Origin: Galactobacter sp.
GTDB lineage: Bacteria > Actinomycetota > Actinomycetes > Actinomycetales > Micrococcaceae
NCBI GenBank assembly: GCA_022712075.1
Contig: JALAHE010000063.1
Span: 1 to 5,108, forward strand
Direction: 5' to 3'
DNA length: 5,108 nucleotides
Under the pieces are notes generated by a model. That model worked only from the letters and a program-made list of their open reading frames with translations. It ran no database searches and was not told the DNA's origin. The translations under genes and the position numbers were made by a program. Shown one piece after another: positions 1 to 5,108 of the stretch; within the stretch, counting starts at the first letter, position 1, and the number at the start of each line of letters is the position of its first letter.

Positions 1-3
1 ACC

Positions 4-1203
4 ATGTACACCACGCTCAAGGACCAGCTGGCCGCCCAGCTCGCGCAGATCGAGGCCGACGGCCTGACCAAGCGCGAGCGCATCATCACCTCGCCCCAGG
101 GTGCCTCCGTGGAGGCGGCGGACCCGGGCGCCGAGCCGCGCCCAGTCCTGAATTTCTGCGCCAATAACTACCTGGGTCTCGCCGACGACCCGCGCCTTAT
201 CGACGCCGCCAAGGACGCGCTGGACGAGCGCGGCTTCGGCATGGCCTCCGTCCGCTTCATCTGCGGCACACAGGACACGCACCTCGAGCTCGAGCGCCGC
301 GTCTCCGGCTTCCTCGGCACCGAGGACACGATCCTCTTCTCCTCCTGCTTCGACGCGAACGGCGCGGTCTTCGAGCCGCTCTTCGGCAAGGAGGACGCGA
401 TCATCTCCGACGCGCTCAACCACGCCTCGCTGATCGACGGCATCCGTCTCTCCAAGGCGGCGCGCTTCCGCTATGCGAACCGCGACATGGCCGACCTGCG
501 CGCGCAGCTGGAGGCCACGCGGTCGCTGAACGACGGCGCGGGGGCGCGTCGCGTGGTCGTCGTCACCGACGGCGTGTTCTCCATGGACGGCTACCTCGCG
601 CCGCTCGCCGAGATCTGCGATCTCGCCGAGGAGTTCGGCGCGCTCGTCATGGTTGACGACTCGCACGCCGTGGGCTTCATGGGCGCCACGGGCGCCGGCA
701 CGCCGGAGCACGCCGGCGTCTCCGACCGCGTCGACATCTACACGGGAACCTTCGGTAAGGCGCTCGGCGGCGCCTCGGGCGGCTACGTGTCCGGCCGCGC
801 CGAGATCGTGGCGCTGCTGCGCCAGGTGGGCCGCCCGTACCTCTTCTCCAACTCGCTGGCCCCGTCGATCGTGGCCGCGACGCTTGCCGCGCTGGATCTC
901 GTGGAGGGTGCGGGCGAGCTGCGCGAGCGCCTCTTCGAGAACGCCGCGCTGTTCCGCCGCCGCATGGCGGAGGAGGGCTTCGAGCTGCTCGACGGCGAGC
1001 ACGCCATCATCGCCGTGATGTTCGGCGACGCCGCCGAGGCGGCGCGCGTGGCCGCAGCCATGCTTGAGCACGGCGTCTACGTGACCGCCTTCAGCTACCC
1101 CGTGGTGCCCAAGGGTCAGGCACGCATCCGCGTGCAGCTCTCCGCCGCACATTCGCCCGAGGACGTGGAGCGCGCCGTTCAGGCGTTTGTCGCGGCGCGC
1201 TGA
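4..1203 (+). CDS. kbl: Glycine C-acetyltransferase (2-amino-3-ketobutyrate CoA ligase)
   Basis: This cytosolic PLP enzyme cleaves 2-amino-3-ketobutyrate with CoA into glycine and acetyl-CoA, the step after threonine 3-dehydrogenase. At 399 residues it matches the usual family length (E. coli Kbl is 398). The whole alpha-oxoamine synthase fold type I layout is visible: the N-terminal FCANNYLGLA (51-60), NHASLIDG with the PLP-stacking His140, DGVFSMDG (189-196), VDDSHAVGF with Asp218 and His221, and TGTFGKALGGASGG with Lys252 as the Schiff-base lysine, then RPYLFSNSLAP. The strong match of these segments to Kbl, rather than to BioF, HemA or serine palmitoyltransferase, fixes the assignment. The ATG at position 4 gives the family's normal N-terminus. 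Only three bases precede it, so its ribosome binding site and any upstream tdh gene, its frequent partner, are out of view. It ends 13 bp before the convergent DeoR gene, with no clear terminator between them. Confidence 0.97.
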   Translation: MYTTLKDQLAAQLAQIEADGLTKRERIITSPQGASVEAADPGAEPRPVLNFCANNYLGLADDPRLIDAAKDALDERGFGMASVRFICGTQDTHLELERRVSGFLGTEDTILFSSCFDANGAVFEPLFGKEDAIISDALNHASLIDGIRLSKAARFRYANRDMADLRAQLEATRSLNDGAGARRVVVVTDGVFSMDGYLAPLAEICDLAEEFGALVMVDDSHAVGFMGATGAGTPEHAGVSDRVDIYTGTFGKALGGASGGYVSGRAEIVALLRQVGRPYLFSNSLAPSIVAATLAALDLVEGAGELRERLFENAALFRRRMAEEGFELLDGEHAIIAVMFGDAAEAARVAAAMLEHGVYVTAFSYPVVPKGQARIRVQLSAAHSPEDVERAVQAFVAAR

Positions 1204-1216
1204 GGAGCGGCGGGGG

Positions 1217-2002
1217 TCAGCGCGGGCCGTCCACAAGGTCCTCCGCGAGGTGGACCTGCACCCCGAGATCGCCGTAGTGGGCCAAGAGGTCGGGGTGCGC
1301 GGCGCGCGTCGTGACCAAGACGTCGACGCGCTCGGCGCCGGCGACGCGGAAGGTGGACGTGCGCTCGAGCTTGTCAGGGGTGGCAGCCAGGACGGTGCGT
1401 GAGGCCGACTCGAGGCAAGCGACCTTGAGGCGGGCGTCCTCCGGGCTCGTGGAGGTCAGCCCGTGCTCCGGCGAGGCGGAGCAGGCGGCCAGGATCGCCA
1501 CGTCCACCCGCAGGCCGCGCACGTAGTCGACGGCCTCCCCGCCCTCGAAGGCGAGCGAATCCGGCTCCAGCACGCCGCCGGGCACCAGCACGCGGGAGCC
1601 GGGTCGCTCCGCCAGGGCGGCCGCCGTGTGCAGAGAGAGTGCCAGCCCCGTCACCGGGCGGCCGGCCAGCGCCCTGGCGATGGCTTGGCCCGTAGTGCCG
1701 CCGTCGATGATGAGTGACTGACCGTCCATCACGAGGGAGTCGATCGCCGCGGCGATGAGGCGCTTGGGCTCCTGCAGTTCGTCGGCGCGCAAGGCGAAGG
1801 GCAACGGGGTGCCGCGGGCGGGTGACCTCGTGGCGGCACCGTGGATCCTGCGCAGCGCGCCCTGGGCCTCCAGCTCGGCGAGGTCGCGGCGGATGGTGAT
1901 CGCGGAGGCCCCCGTGAGCTCGCTCAGGGCGGAGACCGCGACCGGGGCGCGGGAGGCGAGAACGGTCGAGATGATCGTTTGGTGCCGAAGTGATCGTTGC
2001 AC
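1217..2002 (-). CDS. DeoR-family transcriptional regulator
   Basis: This is a DNA-binding repressor of the DeoR/GlpR type, whose C-terminal domain usually senses a phosphorylated sugar or related metabolite. Numbered from the GTG at 2002 (261 residues), RHQTII (6-11) leads into a winged helix-turn-helix: VSALSELTGASAITIRRDL (about 23-41), then LRRIHGAA. The DeoRC sensor follows, with the IDGGTT phosphate-binding loop (99-104), LVPGG and a late DKLERT segment resembling the family's conserved Lys motif. The reading frame stays open to an ATG at 2074, but that would overlap the transporter start and add 24 Arg-rich residues absent from the family. The GTG at 2002 places the start five residues before RHQ, which is typical. 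A TTG at 2014 with AGG eight bases upstream is the other option. There is no good ribosome binding site before the GTG, so the mRNA may be leaderless. It is divergent from the transporter gene, which is its likely target; the effector cannot be read from the sequence. Confidence 0.92.
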   Translation of the reverse strand: MQRSLRHQTIISTVLASRAPVAVSALSELTGASAITIRRDLAELEAQGALRRIHGAATRSPARGTPLPFALRADELQEPKRLIAAAIDSLVMDGQSLIIDGGTTGQAIARALAGRPVTGLALSLHTAAALAERPGSRVLVPGGVLEPDSLAFEGGEAVDYVRGLRVDVAILAACSASPEHGLTSTSPEDARLKVACLESASRTVLAATPDKLERTSTFRVAGAERVDVLVTTRAAHPDLLAHYGDLGVQVHLAEDLVDGPR

Positions 2003-2003
2003 G

Positions 2004-2021
2004 TGATCATTCAATCGATCA
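2004..2021. promoter_or_regulatory. Candidate operator between the regulator and transporter genes
   Basis: The sequence TGATCATTCAATCGATCA is a dyad with perfect 5-bp arms (TGATC/GATCA) and an 8-bp spacer. It lies in the 29-bp gap between the divergent DeoR (start 2002) and transporter (start 2032) genes. Two further direct copies of TGATCGTT lie at 1972-1979 and 1991-1998 inside the start of the regulator gene. DeoR-family proteins commonly bind repeated short sites and repress themselves and a neighbouring gene, so this cluster is a reasonable autoregulatory operator. That role is inferred. TGATC is short, and no promoter elements could be assigned with confidence in either direction. Confidence 0.4.
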
Positions 2022-2031
2022 GCCTGGCGGC

Positions 2032-3318
2032 ATGCAAGAGCAACTCTCCTCCGCCCCGGGTTCGCCCGCCTCAACCCGTCCGCAGGTGCCGCGCGCCTCG
2101 GCCGCCCAGCGCCGGGCGCGGCTCGCGACGATCTCCGTGTTCTTCGCCTCCGGCCTGGGGCTGGCCTGGTGGGTCGTGAGCATCCCGGGCGTGGAGGCGC
2201 GGGTGGGGCTCAGTCACGCGGTGCTCGGCACCTTCCTGCTCCTGCTCGGGCTCGGCTCCTTCGTCGGGATGACCGCGGCCGGCCCGTGGGTTGACCGCAG
2301 CGGCAGTCGCGGCGTCGTGGTGCCGGGGGCCGCGGGCCTGGCGGCCGGGCTGTGGATCATCGCCGCGGCGAGTCAACCGTGGCATCTCGCGGTCGGGTTG
2401 CTGGTCTTCGGCTTGGGCCACGGCGTGCTCGATGTCGCCATGAACGATCAGGCCGTCCAGGTGCAGCGCTGGTACGGGCGTCCCATCATGTCCAACTTCC
2501 ACGCGTTCTTCTCGGTGGGGGCTGGAGTCGGTTCTCTCCTAGGTGCACTGGCGCAGGGCCTCGGGGCCGGGGTCGAGTGGGTGCTCGGGGCCGGCGCGCT
2601 GGTGGCCTTGCTGATCGTGGCGGTGGCGCGCCGCGGCCTCGTGGCGCGCGGCGCGGACGCGACCGTCGTTCCGCCGTCTGAGACCCCCTCCATTAAGGAG
2701 GCGGGCTCGCCGGCGAACCCCGACCACGCGCCGTCGTCCACGAGGGCCGGACGCCGCGCGCCGGGCTATCTGCTCCTGGCCGGCCTGGCCTTCCTCCTCA
2801 TGCTGGCCGAGGGCGTGGCGAACGATTGGAGCTCGCTGCACGCCGTCGACCAGCTCGGCCAGACACCGGCCGGCGGGGCGCTCGCCTACGCCGCCGTGGC
2901 GATCGCGATGGTCGTGGGGCGGTTCTCGGCCGACGCCGTCGTGGCGCGCGTGGGAGGGGTTGCCGTCATCCGCGGCGGCTCGCTCGCGGCGGCCGCGGGG
3001 CTCCTGATCGTGGTGCTGTCGGCCTCCTTCCCGCTCACGCTCGCGGGCTGGGCCGTCTTCGGCCTCGGGGTGGCCGGGATCGTGCCGCAGATCTTCACGG
3101 CCGCCGGAGAGCTGGGCGGGGAACAGCAGGGCAAGGTCATGTCGCGCGTGGTGGGTGCCGGGTACCTCGGGATGCTGGCCGGCCCGGCGATCATCGGCTG
3201 GGTGTCGCCGTTCGTGGGGCTCGGCTGGGCGCTGCTGATTCCAGTGGCGTGCTGCGTGGTGGGCCTGTTCTGCGCAGGCCGGGTGCGGCTCCCGCACACC
3301 AGCACAAGCGGCCGATAA
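2032..3318 (+). CDS. MFS transporter, YbjJ-like
   Basis: This is a 428-residue inner-membrane permease of the major facilitator superfamily, of normal length for a 12-helix member. Hydrophobic segments start near residue 31 and run in two blocks separated by a hydrophilic loop at about 201-243. A motif-A-like GPWVDRSGSR (84-93) follows helix 2. The segments GVLDVAMNDQAVQVQRWYGRP (about 131-151), IMSNFHAFFSVGAG and AEGVANDWSSLH (259-270) resemble the YbjJ-like MFS group, whose substrates are mostly unknown. I chose the ATG at 2032. A GTG at 1990 in the same frame would add 14 residues with no membrane or family support and would overlap the divergent regulator. The ribosome binding site is weak (GGCGG just before the ATG). 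The adjacent DeoR regulator suggests repression lifted by a sugar-phosphate-like signal, but the transported compound is not deducible. Confidence 0.92.
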   Translation: MQEQLSSAPGSPASTRPQVPRASAAQRRARLATISVFFASGLGLAWWVVSIPGVEARVGLSHAVLGTFLLLLGLGSFVGMTAAGPWVDRSGSRGVVVPGAAGLAAGLWIIAAASQPWHLAVGLLVFGLGHGVLDVAMNDQAVQVQRWYGRPIMSNFHAFFSVGAGVGSLLGALAQGLGAGVEWVLGAGALVALLIVAVARRGLVARGADATVVPPSETPSIKEAGSPANPDHAPSSTRAGRRAPGYLLLAGLAFLLMLAEGVANDWSSLHAVDQLGQTPAGGALAYAAVAIAMVVGRFSADAVVARVGGVAVIRGGSLAAAAGLLIVVLSASFPLTLAGWAVFGLGVAGIVPQIFTAAGELGGEQQGKVMSRVVGAGYLGMLAGPAIIGWVSPFVGLGWALLIPVACCVVGLFCAGRVRLPHTSTSGR

Positions 3319-3351
3319 CTATCGCCAGATGAAATTGGCGTGTCACTTGGC

Positions 3352-3378
3352 GGAATGCGGCTGACGGCGTGGGTGTGG
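3352..3378 (+). promoter_or_regulatory. Possible SigR/SigH-type promoter of tpx
   Basis: GGAATG at 3352-3357 resembles the -35 element recognised by the actinobacterial thiol-stress sigma factors SigR/SigH (GGAAY). It is followed after 18 bases (counted from GGAAT) by GTGG at 3375-3378, a partial match to the GTT(G) -10 element. A transcript starting a few bases downstream would have a very short leader that still holds the AAGGA ribosome binding site at 3384-3388. Thioredoxin-system genes are typical SigR targets, which makes this reasonable for tpx. The -10 match is imperfect, so this is a tentative call. Confidence 0.3.
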
Positions 3379-3395
3379 CGTGCAAGGATGTGTCC

Positions 3396-3893
3396 ATGGC
3401 TACTACTGCATTCACCGGTACCCCCGCCCACACCGTCGGCGAGCTGCCCGCCGTGGGCTCCAAGGCCCCGCACTTCGAGACCGTGGGCAACGACCTCGCC
3501 ACGGTCTCCGACGCCGACTTCGCCGGCAAGCGCGTGGTCCTGAACATCTTCCCGTCCGTGGACACCGGCGTCTGCGCCGCGTCCGTGCGCGAGTTCAACC
3601 AGCGCGCCGCCGGCCTGGAGAACACCGTGGTCGTCACGGTGTCCGCCGACCTGCCGTTCGCCCTGGGCCGCTTCTGCGGCGCCGAGGGCATCGAGAACGT
3701 CGTCACGACCTCGGCCTTCCGCTCCTCCTTCGGCTCGGACTACGGCGTCACGCTGACCGACTCCCCGCTGGCCGGCGTCCTCGCCCGCTCCGTGGTGGTC
3801 GTCGACACCGACGGCACCGTGCTGCACTCGCAGCTGGTCCCGGAGATCACCACCGAGCCCGACTACGACGCCGCGATCGCCTCCCTGGCCTGA
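3396..3893 (+). CDS. tpx: Thiol peroxidase (atypical 2-Cys peroxiredoxin)
   Basis: Tpx reduces hydrogen peroxide and organic hydroperoxides in the cytosol, taking electrons from thioredoxin. The 165-residue protein has the normal length and complete family pattern. The active-site stretch NIFPSVDTGVC holds Thr57 and the peroxidatic Cys60. SADLPFALGRFCGAEG holds the resolving Cys94, showing the two-cysteine Tpx type. Arg131 in LARSVVVVD corresponds to the conserved active-site Arg, and the C-terminal QLVPEITTEPDYDAA is a Tpx signature. The frame extends upstream to 3369, but the ATG at 3396 is preferred because AAGGA (3384-3388) lies seven bases before it and the protein then starts as Tpx proteins do. 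It lies 77 bp after the transporter gene and is followed by its own hairpin terminator, so it is probably monocistronic. A SigR/SigH-like promoter may precede it. Confidence 0.98.
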   Translation: MATTAFTGTPAHTVGELPAVGSKAPHFETVGNDLATVSDADFAGKRVVLNIFPSVDTGVCAASVREFNQRAAGLENTVVVTVSADLPFALGRFCGAEGIENVVTTSAFRSSFGSDYGVTLTDSPLAGVLARSVVVVDTDGTVLHSQLVPEITTEPDYDAAIASLA

Positions 3894-3912
3894 TCGCCTA
3901 GCGCCTGAACGC

Positions 3913-3952
3913 AACGCCCCGGTCCAGCACGCGAGTGCTGGGCCGGGGCGTT
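3913..3952 (+). terminator. Hairpin terminator of tpx
   Basis: The hairpin has 18-bp arms at 3913-3930 and 3935-3952, starting AACGCCCCGG, with one G-U wobble in the RNA and a GCGA tetraloop of the stable GNRA class. It begins about 20 bases after the tpx stop codon. Only TTCT follows the stem instead of a long T run, as is common for actinobacterial terminators. The stem is also symmetric enough to stop transcripts arriving from the convergent patatin gene. Confidence 0.8.
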
Positions 3953-3986
3953 CTGCATCCGCTGGGGGGTGTCCCCGCGTCCCCCT

Positions 3987-4049
3987 CATCCCGCACTTTT
4001 CGTCGTATCCCGCACGAAGGGTGCGGGATACGACGAAAAGTGCGGGATG
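3987..4049. repeat. Long perfect palindrome, copy 1 of a repeated element
   Basis: The arms at 3987-4015 and 4021-4049 are exact 29-bp inverted repeats around the 5-nt loop GAAGG. Each arm contains ATCCCGCAC twice (3988-3996 and 4007-4015 on the left), so the 9-mer occurs four times. The element lies between the tpx terminator and the stop codon of the convergent patatin gene (34 bp from the latter), where it could also act as that gene's terminator, although no T run follows on either side. A related copy lies at 4812-4870. The size and symmetry fit a REP/REPIN- or MITE-like non-autonomous element. There are no obvious target-site duplications and no transposase in view. Confidence 0.85.
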
Positions 4050-4083
4050 GGGCGGCGGGCGCCATCGTCCGATGCGCGCGGTG

Positions 4084-5085
4084 TCAGGCCCAGAGCCCGA
4101 CGGCGGCCGCGAGGCCTTGGCGGCGCCCCTCGCGGGCCGCGGCGGGACGGATTCCCGGGGACATGAGGTTGGAGCCGAACACGGCAAGGGCTTCGTCGTC
4201 CGGGTGGATCACCGCGACCTCGGAACCTCCCGCCTTCAGGGCCGCCACCTGGCTCGCCAGTGTCGTGCCCCACGCGTCCTCGCGCCGCAGCCCCTCGAAC
4301 TGCCGCGGCGCCTCGCTGCCCTCCGGACGCGTGAGCGGCGAGAGCACCAGGACGCGCCCGAAGCCAGCGCCGAGCTGGGCGTTGTCGGCCGAGTACACGC
4401 CGCCGTCCACGAAGCGGCGTCCGGCCACCGGCACCGAGGAGGTGCCGCCCGGTAGCGCGGTGCTGGCGGCCACCGCCTCGGCGAGAGTGGCCCCGCCGCC
4501 GCGTTCGAGCACCACCACCTCGCCGCTCTCTGCGTCGACGACCACCATGCCGGCGTGTCCGGCCGGCCACTCCTGGGACGGCAGCCGGGAGGCCACCTGT
4601 TCCAGCCGGGCACCGGCGCCGGCCGCGAGCTCGGGGTCGCGCTCGAGCGCGAACGCGCCCATACCGCGGGCCACGTCGAGGCCGCTGTTCGCGGCGGCCC
4701 CGATGGCCCGCATCCTCTCGAAGACCTCGCGCGGGTCGTGGCGCGGGGCGCCCCCGGCACCCCCGGCACTCCCGCCGCTCCCTGCACCGCTGGTGCCCCG
4801 ACGTCCTCCCGTCCCGCCTTTTTCGTTGAATCCCGCACCGTTTGCGCGGGATTCAACGAAAAGTGCGGGAGGGGCCTCCGCCTGCGTGGCGGCGTAGAGC
4901 TCGGCGAGGCTCGGCCCGCCCCGCAGCTGTGCCGCGGCCGTGGCACCCGCGGAGGTGCCGTAGACGGCGTCGGCCAGCCGCGCGACGTCGTGCCCCCGTT
5001 CCGCAAGGCCGGCGCACACTCCGATCAGCCAGGCGTTGCCGGCGGCCCCGCCGCCGCCCAGGATGAGCGCGAGGTTCTTCTCCAT
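4084..5085 (-). CDS. Patatin-like phospholipase/esterase with an in-frame palindromic insertion
   Basis: This is a predicted Ser-Asp dyad lipid acyl hydrolase of the patatin family (333 residues from the ATG at 5085). Visible in order are the oxyanion loop GGGGAAGNAW (10-19), the nucleophile elbow GTSAG with Ser45, ASTALPG (207-213) and FVDGG with the catalytic Asp227, so the catalytic set is complete. There is no signal peptide or membrane segment, suggesting a cytosolic enzyme; its substrate is unknown. Residues about 72-92 (ALFVESRANGAGFNEKGG) are encoded entirely by a palindromic repeat and are followed by a Gly/Ala-rich linker to about 115. This addition lies between the nucleophile and the Asp and probably forms a surface loop. 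A GTG at 5100 would add five residues (HPEA plus the initiator). I prefer the ATG because it places the GGGG loop at the usual distance, but the ribosome binding site is ambiguous for both. It is convergent with tpx. Confidence 0.9.
   Translation of the reverse strand: MEKNLALILGGGGAAGNAWLIGVCAGLAERGHDVARLADAVYGTSAGATAAAQLRGGPSLAELYAATQAEAPPALFVESRANGAGFNEKGGTGGRRGTSGAGSGGSAGGAGGAPRHDPREVFERMRAIGAAANSGLDVARGMGAFALERDPELAAGAGARLEQVASRLPSQEWPAGHAGMVVVDAESGEVVVLERGGGATLAEAVAASTALPGGTSSVPVAGRRFVDGGVYSADNAQLGAGFGRVLVLSPLTRPEGSEAPRQFEGLRREDAWGTTLASQVAALKAGGSEVAVIHPDDEALAVFGSNLMSPGIRPAAAREGRRQGLAAAVGLWA
4747..4773 (-). repeat. Three 9-bp tandem units in the patatin Gly-rich linker
   Basis: On the + strand the units are GGCGCCCCC, GGCACCCCC and GGCACTCCC, each differing from the next by one base. 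They encode the GGSAGGAGGA part of the linker. Nine bases is three codons, so loss or gain of a unit would keep the frame. Confidence 0.6.
4812..4870. repeat. Palindromic repeat, copy 2, inside the patatin gene
   Basis: The arms at 4812-4838 and 4844-4870 pair over 27 bp with two mismatches (4818/4864 and 4837/4845) around the 5-nt loop CGTTT. The core follows copy 1: TCCCGC, a T-rich stretch with CGT, TCCCGCAC, then the mirror image. Relative to copy 1, the pair C4004-G4032 is T4827-A4855 here and T4006-A4030 is A4829-T4853, so both changes keep the pairing. The whole element is translated in frame within the patatin-like protein, about 215 bases after its ATG. The flanks share only CCTCC (4805-4809 and 4875-4879), which is too weak to call a target duplication. 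Confidence 0.85.
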
Positions 5086-5108
5086 GGCCTCAGGATGCAC
5101 CTGACGAC

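Noticed and set aside
1743..1756. Perfect 14-bp palindrome ATCGCCGCGGCGAT
   Set aside because: It lies inside the regulator coding sequence, is made of common high-G+C codons and has no second copy; chance is sufficient.
2003..2074. N-terminal extension of the DeoR regulator to the ATG at 2074
   Set aside because: The added 24 Arg-rich residues do not belong to the family and would overlap the transporter start. The GTG at 2002 gives the usual distance to the helix-turn-helix.
2539..3297. A 252-codon open frame antisense to the transporter
   Set aside because: It is His/Arg/Glu-rich with no domain, and the + strand carries a clear 12-helix permease.
2886..4187. A 433-codon open frame on the - strand
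   Set aside because: It runs antisense through the transporter and tpx genes and copy 1 of the palindrome. Its low-complexity Gly/Arg/Asp composition and lack of motifs mark it as a shadow frame.
3987..4870. Two palindromes as a CRISPR array or an attachment site pair
   Set aside because: There are only two units, about 820 bp apart with a gene between them, each self-complementary over its full length. No cas gene, integrase or spacer pattern is present.
3935..4897. A 320-codon open frame on the + strand opposite the patatin gene
   Set aside because: It starts within the tpx terminator, crosses both palindromes and is Arg/Ser/Pro-rich without any recognisable domain. It is a high-G+C shadow of the patatin gene, whose catalytic motifs are intact.

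Overview
The window is visibly very G+C-rich, with third codon positions dominated by G or C, short gaps between genes and GTG/ATG starts. Together with the gene types this points to a high-G+C Gram-positive bacterium (Actinomycetota); I cannot name the genus from this sequence alone. Five protein genes fill almost all of it and no RNA gene was seen.

Layout: (1) 4-1203 (+) encodes 2-amino-3-ketobutyrate CoA ligase (Kbl), the second step of threonine breakdown. (2) 1217-2002 (-) encodes a DeoR-family repressor, convergent with kbl. (3) 2032-3318 (+) encodes a YbjJ-like major facilitator transporter, divergent from the repressor. The roughly 30 bp between their starts carry TGATC repeats that look like a shared operator, so the two probably form a regulator/transporter pair for an unknown substrate. 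(4) 3396-3893 (+) encodes the thiol peroxidase Tpx, followed by a strong hairpin terminator (3913-3952). (5) 4084-5085 (-) encodes a patatin-like phospholipase/esterase, convergent with tpx.

The most unusual content is a pair of long, related palindromes. Copy 1 (3987-4049) is a perfect 29-bp inverted repeat around a 5-nt loop, in the gap after the patatin and tpx genes. Copy 2 (4812-4870) has the same core and loop size but lies inside the patatin coding sequence, where it is read through in frame as about 20 extra residues next to a Gly-rich linker. Two arm positions differ between the copies with compensating changes on the other arm, so the dyad symmetry itself has been maintained. This is the behaviour of a small mobile palindromic element that can sit inside proteins, comparable in principle to the Rickettsia palindromic elements or REP/REPIN sequences. 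No transposase is present in the window.

Apart from the regulator/transporter pair, the genes look like independent transcription units for threonine catabolism, peroxide defence and lipid hydrolysis. The remaining gaps (1204-1216, 2003-2031, 3319-3395, 3894-4083) are all under 300 bp.
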